Shown: in pieces, positions 16,284-24,870 of the stretch
Numbering within the stretch: position 1 is the stretch's first letter
Layout of the letters: each line of letters begins with the position of its first letter
Assembly (NCBI GenBank): GCA_017437905.1
Contig: JAFRWY010000073.1
Coordinates: 1 to 43,682 of the forward strand
Reading direction: 5' to 3'
DNA length: 43,682 nucleotides
From: Eubacterium sp.
Lineage (GTDB): Bacteria > Bacillota > Clostridia > Lachnospirales > Lachnospiraceae
The notes under the pieces: model-generated
Database searches by the model: none
What the model saw: the letters and a program-made list of their open reading frames with translations, nothing else
What the model was told of the DNA's origin: nothing
Program-made: the position numbers and the translations under genes

Positions 16284-17135
16284 TTACGAACCGGTTCCGT
16301 TGTATTTTCTTGCACCGTACATCCAGAACTTCACACTGAGCAGGAAGAAGATCACTCCGATCACCGGTGACAGCCAGGTAAGCACCGGAATCTCATCCGG
16401 TCGGAGGATCACAAGGCTCGGGTAGTAGGCAATGAATGCGATGGGCAGGATAAATGTGAAGATGAACCGGAACACCGGACTGAAAATGGTGATCGGATAC
16501 TTCGCAAAGTCCTTCATTTTCAGAGCCAGATCCAGGATGAAGAAGGAATTCGTAAGCCAGAAGCAGGTGGCTGCTGCCGCATTCTGCATGGCGATCATGA
16601 TAAGAGATGCCGTGATCAGGAATACGATCAGCTGACACAGTGCCCAGAAGGTGAAGGGCAGTGACATGTGTGCCCATGCGTAGGCAATGGTGCCGATACC
16701 GAAGGCCAGCTGTCCCAGACCCTTGATGTCGAATACCTCCGACTGATAGTAGAAGAACAGGTTGATGGGACGGAAGCAGTACTTGATGAAGTCACCGGAG
16801 TATACGTTCATACGGAGACTCCAGTTGTTATCAAAGAGGCACTGCACCGGTGTCAGGGACACCAGCGAGAAGCCGTACAGGAACAGCATTTCATAATAAT
16901 CCCAGCCGTTGATGGACGGGAAGTTGCGGAACAGGATCCAGAAGCTGATGAAGCCGGTTACGTTGGTTGCGATCATTCCGATGGTGGATATGATGAAGTC
17001 CGAACGATAGCTCATTTTACTTTTCAGGTCCTGTACCAGGATCTTGCGATAGATCCGAAGATAAAATCCGAGGCCGCGTTTATGGACCACCGGAGCCTGC
17101 GTTACCCTGCAGGCTTCTTTTTTTGTATTACTCAT
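16284..17135 (-). CDS. ABC-2 family exporter permease (second of two)
   Basis: A 283-residue protein with six predicted helices, of the DUF990/ABC-2 export permease type (DIKGLGQLAFGIGTIAYAW, with WMYGARKYNGTGS at the end). It pairs with the permease at 17140-17940 and the ATPase at 17937-19022 to form an exporter of unknown substrate; relatives are linked to drug or lipid export. ATG 17135 is favoured because GGAGG lies eight bases upstream; another in-frame ATG at 17150 overlaps the preceding gene and that site. A basic cytoplasmic N-terminus of about 30 residues precedes the first helix. Confidence 0.85.
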   Translation of the reverse strand: MSNTKKEACRVTQAPVVHKRGLGFYLRIYRKILVQDLKSKMSYRSDFIISTIGMIATNVTGFISFWILFRNFPSINGWDYYEMLFLYGFSLVSLTPVQCLFDNNWSLRMNVYSGDFIKYCFRPINLFFYYQSEVFDIKGLGQLAFGIGTIAYAWAHMSLPFTFWALCQLIVFLITASLIMIAMQNAAAATCFWLTNSFFILDLALKMKDFAKYPITIFSPVFRFIFTFILPIAFIAYYPSLVILRPDEIPVLTWLSPVIGVIFFLLSVKFWMYGARKYNGTGS

Positions 17136-17139
17136 AGCA

Positions 17140-17940
17140 TCAACCTCCATTCACCGTGATCCTGCGGATCGAACGACTCCAGAAGAGCCGGCTTGCCACG
17201 CCGAGGAAGACACACCAGAAGAGCTGGAGTCCCATCATCCAGAGAATGTTCTCCGGAGTTTCCTTGCCGATCAGAATGGTCAGCGGTGTATTGTAAATGG
17301 ACTGGAAGGGCAGGAAATAAACCACGGTCCTTAGTCCCTCGGGGAAGAAGGCCACGGGGATCGTTGCTCCCGAAAGCAGCAGCACGATCACCTGTTTCAT
17401 GATATTGATACCCCAGATGGATTCCGTGAAGATACAGATGGTACCGACGATGAAGTCGATGCTGTAATTGATCACCACGGCCATCAGGGCGGCCACCAGG
17501 AACAGCAGCAGGTTCCAGCTGAGGGGGATCGCATCTCCGGTTACGATCCTTACGATGATCAGGGTCGGCAGGAAGGTCACAAGGAAATGTGACACCAGCG
17601 TTCCCGAATAGGACCAGAAAAGGTACGTCCGGTATTTCATGGGCTTCAGCAGGTTAAGAACCATCTTTCCGCTCTGGATATCACGTCCGATCTCCCAGAC
17701 GGCGTACATTTCCATAAAGGTGAACATGGCCGTGGCCAGTACCAGGTAGATCAGTGTGTCTGAGAACGTCATTCCGTTCACCCGGTCCGTTCCGGCCGAA
17801 GCATAGATTGCCTTCCACAGGAAGTAGATCAGGATCAGGTACAGCAGGTTGCCTACCACCATGATAAAAAGGGACAGGCGGTACTGTACCATCTCGATCA
17901 GACCTGCGCGAAGGAAGCTGAGATATTTACGCAGTCTCAC
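17140..17940 (-). CDS. ABC-2 family exporter permease (first of two)
   Basis: A 266-residue membrane protein with about six helices. It has the family patterns VWEIGRDIQSGKMVLNLLKPMKY and SIWGINIMKQVIVLLLSGATIPVAFFPEGLR, seen in DUF990-type ABC-2 permeases. The start is GTG at 17940, overlapping the TGA of the ATPase gene (GTGA), with AAAGGAGG nine bases upstream. The second permease follows directly. The two permeases probably form a heterodimer. Confidence 0.88.
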   Translation of the reverse strand: MRLRKYLSFLRAGLIEMVQYRLSLFIMVVGNLLYLILIYFLWKAIYASAGTDRVNGMTFSDTLIYLVLATAMFTFMEMYAVWEIGRDIQSGKMVLNLLKPMKYRTYLFWSYSGTLVSHFLVTFLPTLIIVRIVTGDAIPLSWNLLLFLVAALMAVVINYSIDFIVGTICIFTESIWGINIMKQVIVLLLSGATIPVAFFPEGLRTVVYFLPFQSIYNTPLTILIGKETPENILWMMGLQLFWCVFLGVASRLFWSRSIRRITVNGG

Positions 17941-19022
17941 GCTGCACCGCCTCCTTTCGTATTATCCGAAGAGGTATCTTCTCCGGATGCATTCTTCTTT
18001 GCTTTTTCTCTTTCGGCAGCGGAATCCTCGTAGATCTTCCGGATAACTTCCTCGGTGGAGATCTCCTCCAGCTGCATATCCCGGACCTTGTATGAGTTCT
18101 GGATCTGTCCCAGCACATCCATTACCTTCCGCTTTTCCTCATCCACAAGGATGGTGATCCATCCTTCGTCTTCCGTCATGCCGACGGAGCACATGGGAAG
18201 CTCTGTCCGGATCTGTTCCGATTCCTTCTTCATATCCCCGGCAAGGCGGAGCTTTAAGGTCCGGTAGGAACCGAAGAACTTCTTCAGATGATCGATATCA
18301 TTGTCATACAGCATCTTGCCGTGGTCGATGATGATGATCCTCCGGCAGAGCGCGTCCACATCACCCATGTCGTGGGTGGTGAGGATGACTGTTGTTCCCT
18401 TCTCCTGATTCAGTGCATGGATCAGAGTACGGATCTTGGACTTCATGGATACATCCAGACCGATGGTGGGCTCATCCAGATAGACGATCTTCGGATTATG
18501 CAGGAATGCGGCCAGGATATCGCTTAAGGTCCTCTGTCCCAGGGACATCTGACGTACCGGTTTATGCAGCAGGTCCTCGATATCCACCAGAGAGCGGTAG
18601 AGGTCCAGCATATCCTTATAATCCTGATCCGGGATCATGTAGATATCTTTCAGAAGCTTCAGGGATTCGATCAGGGGGAGTGCCCACCACAGCTGGGATC
18701 TCTGTCCGAAGACAACGCCGATCTTTTCCGCATTCTTTGTCCGGTTCTTAAAAGGAACGGTTCCGTCCACAAGGATCTCGCCTCTGGTGGGTTCCAGAAC
18801 ACCCGTCATCATCTTGATGGTGGTGGACTTGCCCGCGCCGTTGGGCCCGAGATATCCGACGATCTCGCCGGCTTCGATCTCAAGGGATACATCGTTCACG
18901 GCAGAGACGATCTTGTAATCTCTGGAGAACAGATCCTTCAGGCTCCCCTTCAGCCCTTCGTGTCGGTTCAGAACCTTAAAGTCCTTGCAGACATTCTTCA
19001 TGATGATCACTTTTTCAGCCAT
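17937..19022 (-). CDS. ABC exporter ATP-binding protein
   Basis: A 361-residue ATPase. Walker A is GPNGAGKSTT (near 75-84), the signature is the variant MSLGQR rather than LSGGQ, Walker B is IVYLDEPT and the switch His is in TTHDM. The MSLGQR variant is usual for ATPases paired with DUF990-type permeases. The C-terminal 120 residues form a regulatory or dimer domain and end in a Lys/Asp-rich tail. AAAGGAGG lies ahead of the start at 19022. It is the first gene of the minus-strand operon and is divergent from an AraC regulator, which probably controls it. Confidence 0.92.
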   Translation of the reverse strand: MAEKVIIMKNVCKDFKVLNRHEGLKGSLKDLFSRDYKIVSAVNDVSLEIEAGEIVGYLGPNGAGKSTTIKMMTGVLEPTRGEILVDGTVPFKNRTKNAEKIGVVFGQRSQLWWALPLIESLKLLKDIYMIPDQDYKDMLDLYRSLVDIEDLLHKPVRQMSLGQRTLSDILAAFLHNPKIVYLDEPTIGLDVSMKSKIRTLIHALNQEKGTTVILTTHDMGDVDALCRRIIIIDHGKMLYDNDIDHLKKFFGSYRTLKLRLAGDMKKESEQIRTELPMCSVGMTEDEGWITILVDEEKRKVMDVLGQIQNSYKVRDMQLEEISTEEVIRKIYEDSAAEREKAKKNASGEDTSSDNTKGGGAA

Positions 19023-19042
19023 GGTCTACCTCCTTTACCCTT

Positions 19043-19063
19043 GTCCGGATCTTTTTTCCGGAC
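19043..19063 (-). other. Hairpin in the leader of the ABC exporter operon
   Basis: GTCCGG (19043-19048) pairs with CCGGAC (19058-19063) around a nine-base loop, 20 bases upstream of the ATPase start on the minus strand. Read on the minus strand, it stands just before the ribosome site. It could affect RNA stability or initiation; it is not a terminator as no T-run follows. Confidence 0.45.
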
Positions 19064-19203
19064 TTCATAAAAACTGCTTGCTTTTCTTTGCAAATACAAG
19101 TATATTGTTTATAAATGGGAAATACCACCCGCTTTATGCGATATTTTAATAACAATCTTCTTCGCATGTGGAATATTGTTATAGTTGTGTGGAAGATAGA
19201 GAT

Positions 19204-19242
19204 ATTTTGAAATGTTTAGAAATGTTTCGTTTGTTTCAAAAT
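19204..19242. promoter_or_regulatory. Candidate AraC-type operator between exporter and regulator
   Basis: GAAATGTTT occurs twice (19209-19217 and 19219-19227), exactly ten bases apart and so on the same face of the helix. The block is framed by ATTTTGAAA (19204-19212) and TTTCAAAAT (19234-19242). Tandem same-face repeats suit AraC-family monomers, and the site lies between the divergent exporter and AraC genes. Confidence 0.4.
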
Positions 19243-19294
19243 CTTCCGGTTGAGAGTCAGGCGGGTACAGGGACCCGAAGGAAAGGGAACGAAC

Positions 19295-20185
19295 ATGAAT
19301 CGCGATGCCATGGGACTGATCGTCAAGAGGGATGACGGGTCGGAGATCGTCAATTATGACAATCCGGCCTTTCCTTCCTATATCTATGACGGATGGGGAA
19401 AACCGAGAGTAACCTGGGAGAAGGTGCCGCATTTCCATGAGGATATTGAGCTGATTGCCGTGAAGGAGGGAAATATGTCCTACTCCGTGAACGGAAGGGA
19501 GATCCGGCTTGATCCGGGAGACACCATCATGGTGAACTCGAATCAGATCCATTTCAGTATCTATCCGGAGGATGTGCGCTATGTGATCTGCGTTGTCCAT
19601 CCCAGCGTTCTGATGTCCTCGGTGGCGGTGGAAATGCAGTATGTGCGCCCGATCATAGAGAATCCTGACCTGCCGTACTTAAAATTCCGAGGTCTTAACG
19701 AATATGCGAGGGATGTGTTTCAGCTGATGCTGAAGATGCCGGATATCCGGCATGATGCGTTCCAGATCACCATGCATTTCTTCCGGCTCTGGGAGTACAT
19801 CCGGAAGCAGGCCAGCCATTACCTTCCGGATGCGGAGGAGGGCACGGCGGATCCCCGGATGCAGCTCTTTAAGTCCATGATGAATTACATTTCCTCTTCC
19901 TATACCGGAAATGTTTCGCTGGCAGAGATCGCAGCCAGCGCCAATATCAGCAAGTCGCTCTGCAACTCGCTTTTTAATCAGTATGTGGGGGAATCCCCCA
20001 TCAGCTACCTTATGCATCTTCGGTGCAGGAAGGTGGCGGAGTACCTTAGGTCCAGCTCCAAGTCGCTGACGGAAATCGCGGCCATGACCGGTTTCAACGG
20101 AGTAAGCTACATGTCGGAGACCTTCCGGAAATCCTTCGACTGTTCGCCCCGGGAATACAGGAAACAGTGGGCCGGTCAGAACTGA
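19295..20185 (+). CDS. AraC family transcriptional regulator with cupin sensor domain
   Basis: A 296-residue regulator. The N-terminal part is a cupin (PHFHEDIELIAVKEGNMSYSV, then LDPGDTIMVNSNQIH), the usual ligand-binding fold. The C-terminal part has two helix-turn-helix units: SLAEIAASANISKSLCNSLF and SLTEIAAMTGFNGVSYMSETF, ending SPREYRKQW. ATG 19295 is preceded by GAAAGGGA; an upstream in-frame GTG/ATG-like extension (from 19250) is not conserved. It is divergent from the ABC exporter operon, which suggests it senses the exported compound or an envelope signal. The inducer is unknown. Confidence 0.93.
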   Translation: MNRDAMGLIVKRDDGSEIVNYDNPAFPSYIYDGWGKPRVTWEKVPHFHEDIELIAVKEGNMSYSVNGREIRLDPGDTIMVNSNQIHFSIYPEDVRYVICVVHPSVLMSSVAVEMQYVRPIIENPDLPYLKFRGLNEYARDVFQLMLKMPDIRHDAFQITMHFFRLWEYIRKQASHYLPDAEEGTADPRMQLFKSMMNYISSSYTGNVSLAEIAASANISKSLCNSLFNQYVGESPISYLMHLRCRKVAEYLRSSSKSLTEIAAMTGFNGVSYMSETFRKSFDCSPREYRKQWAGQN

Positions 20186-20197
20186 TCCGACCGGCCC
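20169..20197. other. Hairpin over the AraC stop codon
   Basis: GGGCCGGTC (20169-20177) pairs with GACCGGCCC (20189-20197). It spans the stop codon at 20183-20185 and lies between convergent genes. There is no T-run on either side, so termination would be weak or need another factor. Confidence 0.5.
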
Positions 20198-20210
20198 CAT
20201 GATCCTCCGG

Positions 20211-21578
20211 TCAGTTTCCGTCGACCGGAAGCAGATATATTTTTTTGATCGGATTCAGCATCCGGATCTCCGTCACACCGCAGCCGGTATCCTGTGCCTG
20301 GCTCCATAACAGATTCTCGGACGGGGTTTCGCCCCAGAAGATACCCAGATGACAGTCGGCATTCTCATTCTCCGTTTTATCCGGAGCAAGATAGAGGATG
20401 TCGCCTTTTTTTGCTTCGCCGCTGGCCAGAAGCTCCTCCAGGGAGTCGTAGGATTCGCACTGCACATAGTCCCGGAGCCCCAGATAGAGGTAACTGTCGG
20501 CGTCGATATACCCGCCGGGAAGCTCCATGGCGGTTACTTTCTCCAGATCACCTCCGGTGGACTGGATGAGATGGGAGACGAAGCCGGCGCAGTTCATGCC
20601 GCCGCTTTCTCCGTATTCCCCGTAGGGCCGGAGAAGTGCCTCCGGATCCTCCAGGTGTGTCCAGATCCCGTCATACGGGGTCTTAAAATAATAATCGTTA
20701 CAATGTGTCTCCATCCAGTTCAGCAGATGCCGGCTTCCCAGATATTGATCCAGGGTGGGTGTGCCGGGTACGACAGCGCCGTACTGGTCCATGAAAAAGG
20801 TTTCGCCGTCAATGGTGACGGACTGACTGGTATAGACCCTGCCGTCCGGCTCCGCATAATAGCGTTTTCCGTCCTGCTCCTGCCAGCCGGATACCTTGGT
20901 CAGAATGCCCTCGTCATCTGCCCGGTAAAGATATCCGTCCGTAGATACCAGCTGACCGGTGACCAGTCGTCCGGAGAGATCCAGGTAGTATGAGGCGCCT
21001 TCTTCCGTAATGATCCGGTCGGTGCAGAGGCTGCCTTCTTCGGCAAAGTAGCGGATTCCCTCCTGAAGGATCCAGCCGGAAGCGGGAGAGAGGACACCTG
21101 CGGAATCCGCGGTATAGGCCTGACCGTCCCGAAGGAAGCCGGTTCCGGTGACCAAAGCTCCGTCCGGACCGAAGAAGTACTTCTTCCCGTCCTCGGTGAT
21201 GATCTTATTTGTGACCGGATTGCCGCTGGCATCGGTGTAGTAGGTCTTTCCGTCGGCTACGGTCCAGTGTTCCGGGATATCCGTACGGACTACGGCCTCT
21301 GTTCCGCCTTGGGAAGAGGATGCTTCAGTGGAAATAACGGTGGATTCCTCACTGCCGCTGTCGGAACCCTTTCCCCTTACCAGCAGCCAGATCAGAACAC
21401 CGGTCAGAAGAACGGCGCCGGCAGCGATCCCGATCCGGATCTGAAGGGCTTTCTTCCTCCGGGCCTTTGCCTCCTCCTGCTTCTGACGGGATATCATCCG
21501 CCGCTGTTCCTCCGTCTTCCGGGTGGCGGATATGGTTTTCTTTATATTCTGTTCGGTTTTCTTTTCTTTCGTAGCCAT
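20211..21578 (-). CDS. Membrane-anchored NlpC/P60-like enzyme with wall-binding repeats
   Basis: A 455-residue protein. A basic cytoplasmic N-terminus leads to one membrane helix (about 47-67). Residues about 95-280 contain repeats of the glucan/choline-binding type (GKTYYTDASGNPVTN, GKKYFFGPDGALVTG, GASYYLDLSGRLVTG, GKRYYAEPDGRVYTS). The C-terminal domain looks like NlpC/P60: nucleophile Cys 330 in MNCAGFVSH, then KKGDILYL and a candidate His 410 in DCHLGIFWG. The likely activity is peptidoglycan peptide cleavage or amidase at the cell surface. The ribosome site is weak. It lies 74 bases downstream of the ABC-2 permease at 21653 only in the opposite sense of map order: on the minus strand that operon is upstream of it, so read-through is possible. 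Confidence 0.82.
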   Translation of the reverse strand: MATKEKKTEQNIKKTISATRKTEEQRRMISRQKQEEAKARRKKALQIRIGIAAGAVLLTGVLIWLLVRGKGSDSGSEESTVISTEASSSQGGTEAVVRTDIPEHWTVADGKTYYTDASGNPVTNKIITEDGKKYFFGPDGALVTGTGFLRDGQAYTADSAGVLSPASGWILQEGIRYFAEEGSLCTDRIITEEGASYYLDLSGRLVTGQLVSTDGYLYRADDEGILTKVSGWQEQDGKRYYAEPDGRVYTSQSVTIDGETFFMDQYGAVVPGTPTLDQYLGSRHLLNWMETHCNDYYFKTPYDGIWTHLEDPEALLRPYGEYGESGGMNCAGFVSHLIQSTGGDLEKVTAMELPGGYIDADSYLYLGLRDYVQCESYDSLEELLASGEAKKGDILYLAPDKTENENADCHLGIFWGETPSENLLWSQAQDTGCGVTEIRMLNPIKKIYLLPVDGN

Positions 21579-21652
21579 ATTGGAACCTTAATATCAGATG
21601 GTGCGGGGTGGTTGGTGCAAAACCGCGTGCGATCGCTGAAAGCAGGCGGAGA

Positions 21653-22690
21653 TCAGAAATAATACGTCGGAATACACATGGATACCGCCTTGAAGGCGTT
21701 ATCAAAGGACGCTATGTCAAAGAGTACGCCGCCGAAGATGATCGCAAATGTAAGAAGGATCGGAAGCACCTTCTGGTACACGGAGCTGCTCCGGAGGATC
21801 ACACTGAAAAAGCAGGCATACAGGATGCAGGCCAGTGAGTAGAGAACCACCTGGCCGAGAAGCAGAAGCCCGTTCCCTCCTTCCGTGATCCAGAGCACGG
21901 GCCAGGCGATGAGGGTCATGGGCAGGATGCAGGATACGATATGCAGGACCCGCATCACGTACCGCTCGGAACCGCGAAGCCGTTCATACAGATGCTCCTC
22001 GGAATCCTTCAGATAGGTGGCGATACCGATCAGTCCCGCGGCCAGGATGAAAAGACCTGCCAGCTTCCGCACCGGAATGTCCACCTTCTCTTCACGGGTC
22101 AGCTCATTGTAAACGCCGCCGGAGGCATCCTCGACACGGAAGATCTCCGAACTGTTCAGATAAGTATCATAGATTTCATCCAGCTTTCCGGAAAGAGCCT
22201 GCAGCTGGTCTGCGGAATATACGGGGCTTTCTCCCAGCTGGAACATGACGATCTCCAGGGCATAGTGTCTGAAGAACTGGTTGAAGACCTCATCCCGGCT
22301 GAGGGAGGGCAGCAGCGAAGCCTGGGTGGTGTAGACCTCGATGGGGGTCTTTGGATCGGTGGTGAGTGCATTTTCCGTAAATCCGGCAGGGATCACAAAT
22401 CCGGAATTTGCGGTTCCGGAGGAGATATCCTCATACATCTGTTCCCGGCTGTCCACGGTATAAAAATGGAAAATGGAGTTGGCATGGACCAGATCCTCCA
22501 CGGTCTTTTGCATCAGGGGACTGTCATCCTCGGAAAGCAGTGCCACCGGCACGTAAAGTGTCTTCTCGGAGGCCGGTACCTGACGGTAAATGATGGCCAG
22601 GACCAGCAGGACTGCCAGCATGGCGATATTGACCGGCTGTTTTATACTTCGTTTCAGAAGTATGAAGAATCGATTGAAGAAAAGTTTCAT
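21653..22690 (-). CDS. ABC-2 type exporter permease
   Basis: A 345-residue ABC-2 permease: one N-terminal helix (about 18-35), a large extracytoplasmic domain (about 40-205) with EDDSPLMQKTVEDLVHAN, and a group of five to six helices in the C-terminal part. The layout is that of the YhgE/ABC2_membrane_3 class. It is similar in plan to its neighbour at 22703-23809 and probably forms a heterodimer with it. Its ribosome site TAGGAGG shares the TAG stop codon of the upstream gene. The substrate is unknown. Confidence 0.85.
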   Translation of the reverse strand: MKLFFNRFFILLKRSIKQPVNIAMLAVLLVLAIIYRQVPASEKTLYVPVALLSEDDSPLMQKTVEDLVHANSIFHFYTVDSREQMYEDISSGTANSGFVIPAGFTENALTTDPKTPIEVYTTQASLLPSLSRDEVFNQFFRHYALEIVMFQLGESPVYSADQLQALSGKLDEIYDTYLNSSEIFRVEDASGGVYNELTREEKVDIPVRKLAGLFILAAGLIGIATYLKDSEEHLYERLRGSERYVMRVLHIVSCILPMTLIAWPVLWITEGGNGLLLLGQVVLYSLACILYACFFSVILRSSSVYQKVLPILLTFAIIFGGVLFDIASFDNAFKAVSMCIPTYYF

Positions 22691-22702
22691 CTTACATACC
22701 TC

Positions 22703-23809
22703 CTAAAACAGTACATGCTGCGTGAAGCGGATCAGAGCGGACACGGGGTTCCATTTGGAGAGTTCCTGCAGGAACTTCGGAAGGAAATCCACAGGGATCA
22801 GTCCGCCTGCCAGATACATCAGAAGAACGATGCTGACCAGGATCGCCAGATTGGAATATACGGGGCTGTGAACCGAGTAGGAAAGCAGCAGGATAAAAAG
22901 CCCCAGGATCATCAGAACCGGAAGGATCGTGATCAGTGCCGTCAGTTTCGGTTCCAGCTTCGCAATGGCAAAGCCGGTGAAAACCAGGAGAAATGCGGCA
23001 TAAAGCAGCACGGTGGTGCTGATCCATTCGGAGACAGCAATCCCGAAGCGGCTGACACCACAACATTTCTGACGGATCTGATAGGCAGGGCGCTTGCCCT
23101 GATAAAATGCAGTCAGGATAAAGCATAGGAAGGAGAGCACCAGAAGACCGTAGCTTCCGGCCAGCTGCTCCTTTAAGGAAAGACCGGTCAGGGAGTCGAA
23201 GGATTTTGTGGTAAAAAGGGACTCTCTTCCGATAATGTAGGTGAAATTATAACTCTCCAGGGCGTCGACCAGCTGCGCGGTCAGCTGTTCTTCCACGCCT
23301 GCGGTTTCCCCCAGTGCCTTCGCCGAGAGGACTGCGGCCTGGGAATTGCCAAGCATGTTTGCGCTGGACAGCAGGAGATCATTGATGATATGCTCCTCCA
23401 GTGTATTGTTCTCACGGAATATGATGCGGACCGGCTCATTTACGCCGCGGTACAGGGCGTCGACGAAATCCTCCGGGATCAGGATCAGTGCGGTGATCTC
23501 GGATGCCTCCAGTGCGGCCAGACCGTCGCTTTCGGTGTCAAACTGCCGGATGTCAATGGCCTCCCGGAAACTCTGCATATCTTGAACCAGCTTCAGGCCG
23601 AACCGGTTCTTTTCGGAATCCAGCGGCATACAGAGACCTACGGGAACCTGGCTGTATTTGTTCGGATCAAAGAAGAGCTTTTCCGCATTTTTGATCACGA
23701 TCAGGGATACCAGCAGGAACAGAAGGGTATAAAGGAGCGTGGCGGGCAGAATCCGTACTGCCCGTCTGAGATCCATACATATTGTTCTTCTCAGCTGTGG
23801 AAAGTTCAT
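22703..23809 (-). CDS. ABC-2 type exporter permease
   Basis: A 368-residue permease with the same plan as the next gene: one helix (about 19-38), an extracytoplasmic domain (about 45-210; GLKLVQDMQSFREAIDIRQF, EDFVDALYRGVNEPVRII) and five to six C-terminal helices. This matches the ABC2_membrane_3 class. No clear ribosome site precedes ATG 23809, and an alternative in-frame ATG at 23776 would still keep the first helix. It lies 39 bases after the ATPase gene. Confidence 0.85.
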   Translation of the reverse strand: MNFPQLRRTICMDLRRAVRILPATLLYTLLFLLVSLIVIKNAEKLFFDPNKYSQVPVGLCMPLDSEKNRFGLKLVQDMQSFREAIDIRQFDTESDGLAALEASEITALILIPEDFVDALYRGVNEPVRIIFRENNTLEEHIINDLLLSSANMLGNSQAAVLSAKALGETAGVEEQLTAQLVDALESYNFTYIIGRESLFTTKSFDSLTGLSLKEQLAGSYGLLVLSFLCFILTAFYQGKRPAYQIRQKCCGVSRFGIAVSEWISTTVLLYAAFLLVFTGFAIAKLEPKLTALITILPVLMILGLFILLLSYSVHSPVYSNLAILVSIVLLMYLAGGLIPVDFLPKFLQELSKWNPVSALIRFTQHVLF

Positions 23810-23848
23810 AGATTTATCATACCGTCATTCTGAAAGTGATTATCGTGT

Positions 23849-24526
23849 CTATCTGGCCAGGAGCTCCGGGATGGACACGTCTGCCGGGAATTCGCGGAGG
23901 CTGGTGCAGCTTCCGTTCTTCAGCAGATAGACATCGTCACAGAACTCAAAGAGACGCTCTTCATGGGAGGCAACGAAGGTAAGTCCGCCGCCGGCCCGGA
24001 AGGTATTGATATAGGACAGGATCGCCTGCTTCGCCAGAATGTCGAGTGCAGCCAGGGGTTCGTCCAGAAGCAGGACCCGGGGCTGGTTGATCAGCACGGT
24101 GGCGATGGAGAGACGCTTCTTCATACCGCCGGACATCCGACGCACCGGTATATCCAGGAATTCGTGGACACCAAGGATGGAGAGGATGGTGTTCTTCAGG
24201 GTACCGAGGATCTCTTCCCTGCTGCTGGAGGTCCAGAGCCGGAGGTTATCCATGGCCGAAAGTTCCTCGATCAGTGCATTTTCCTGGGTCACATATCCCA
24301 CCTGCGACAGGTAGGTCCTGGAATCCTCCCTGCAGGTCTTTCCCGACAGGAGGATCCTTCCGCTGTCCGGATGCTTTGCACCTGCGATGGCGGAAAGAAG
24401 CGTGGATTTACCGGATCCGTTCAGTCCCAGGAGGCCGATGGTCTGTCCCGGCTCTGCCTTGAAGGACACGTCGGACAGCACCACGTGCTTTCTGTATTTC
24501 AGTGTGACATGTTCAATCTCGATCAT
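23849..24526 (-). CDS. ABC exporter ATP-binding protein
   Basis: A compact 225-residue ATPase: Walker A GLNGSGKST (near 35-43), Q-loop YVTQENALIEELSAMDNL, signature RMSGGMKKRL, Walker B VLLLDEPLAALD and switch His in ASHEERL. Together with the two permeases downstream it makes a complete exporter. The start overlaps the stop of the small upstream gene by four bases, so they are translated together. Confidence 0.93.
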   Translation of the reverse strand: MIEIEHVTLKYRKHVVLSDVSFKAEPGQTIGLLGLNGSGKSTLLSAIAGAKHPDSGRILLSGKTCREDSRTYLSQVGYVTQENALIEELSAMDNLRLWTSSSREEILGTLKNTILSILGVHEFLDIPVRRMSGGMKKRLSIATVLINQPRVLLLDEPLAALDILAKQAILSYINTFRAGGGLTFVASHEERLFEFCDDVYLLKNGSCTSLREFPADVSIPELLAR

Positions 24527-24798
24527 CGATGGTCCTCCTCTATGACATGAAAGTCCAGGTAATCGAAGTCTATGGTTTCTATAAAACTGTCCTGTGTGAA
24601 CCTGGTTCTCGCATGACGGATAAAATCCTTCTTATTCAGGTCAAGCCAGATGGGGATGGCCAGATCCAGCTCATGGCACCCGTCCTCCAGCGCTTTATAT
24701 ACTTTATGGGTCCGGGTCTCTTCCGGATCGTCGATGGCGATCACGGTATCCCTGAGAAGGTGTGTATCCTTCATGACTTTCATCCAAACTCGGAACAT
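24523..24798 (-). CDS. Unrecognised small conserved-looking protein leading the ABC operon
   Basis: A 91-residue soluble, acidic protein of no family I can name. It starts MFRVWMKVMKDTHLLRDTVI, has a central HKVYKALEDGCHELDLAIPIW and ends in TRFTQDSFIETIDFDYLDFHV. There is no signal peptide or membrane helix. ATG 24798 is chosen because AGGAG lies six bases upstream; an in-frame ATG at 24813 precedes that site. The four-base overlap with the ATPase gene indicates translational coupling and a function linked to the exporter or a shared response. The coding frame is credible because the start, coupling and regular amino-acid composition agree. Confidence 0.7.
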   Translation of the reverse strand: MFRVWMKVMKDTHLLRDTVIAIDDPEETRTHKVYKALEDGCHELDLAIPIWLDLNKKDFIRHARTRFTQDSFIETIDFDYLDFHVIEEDHR

Positions 24799-24870
24799 TT
24801 TGATCTCCTGCATTTCAGTTTGATTTCAGTTTTGATTTGTACTATGATAGAGGTTGGTTCAAAGCCTGTC

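Noticed and set aside
21941-23128. 395-residue open frame on the plus strand
   Set aside because: Antisense to two ABC permeases with clear membrane topology and coupled ribosome sites; no recognised motif.
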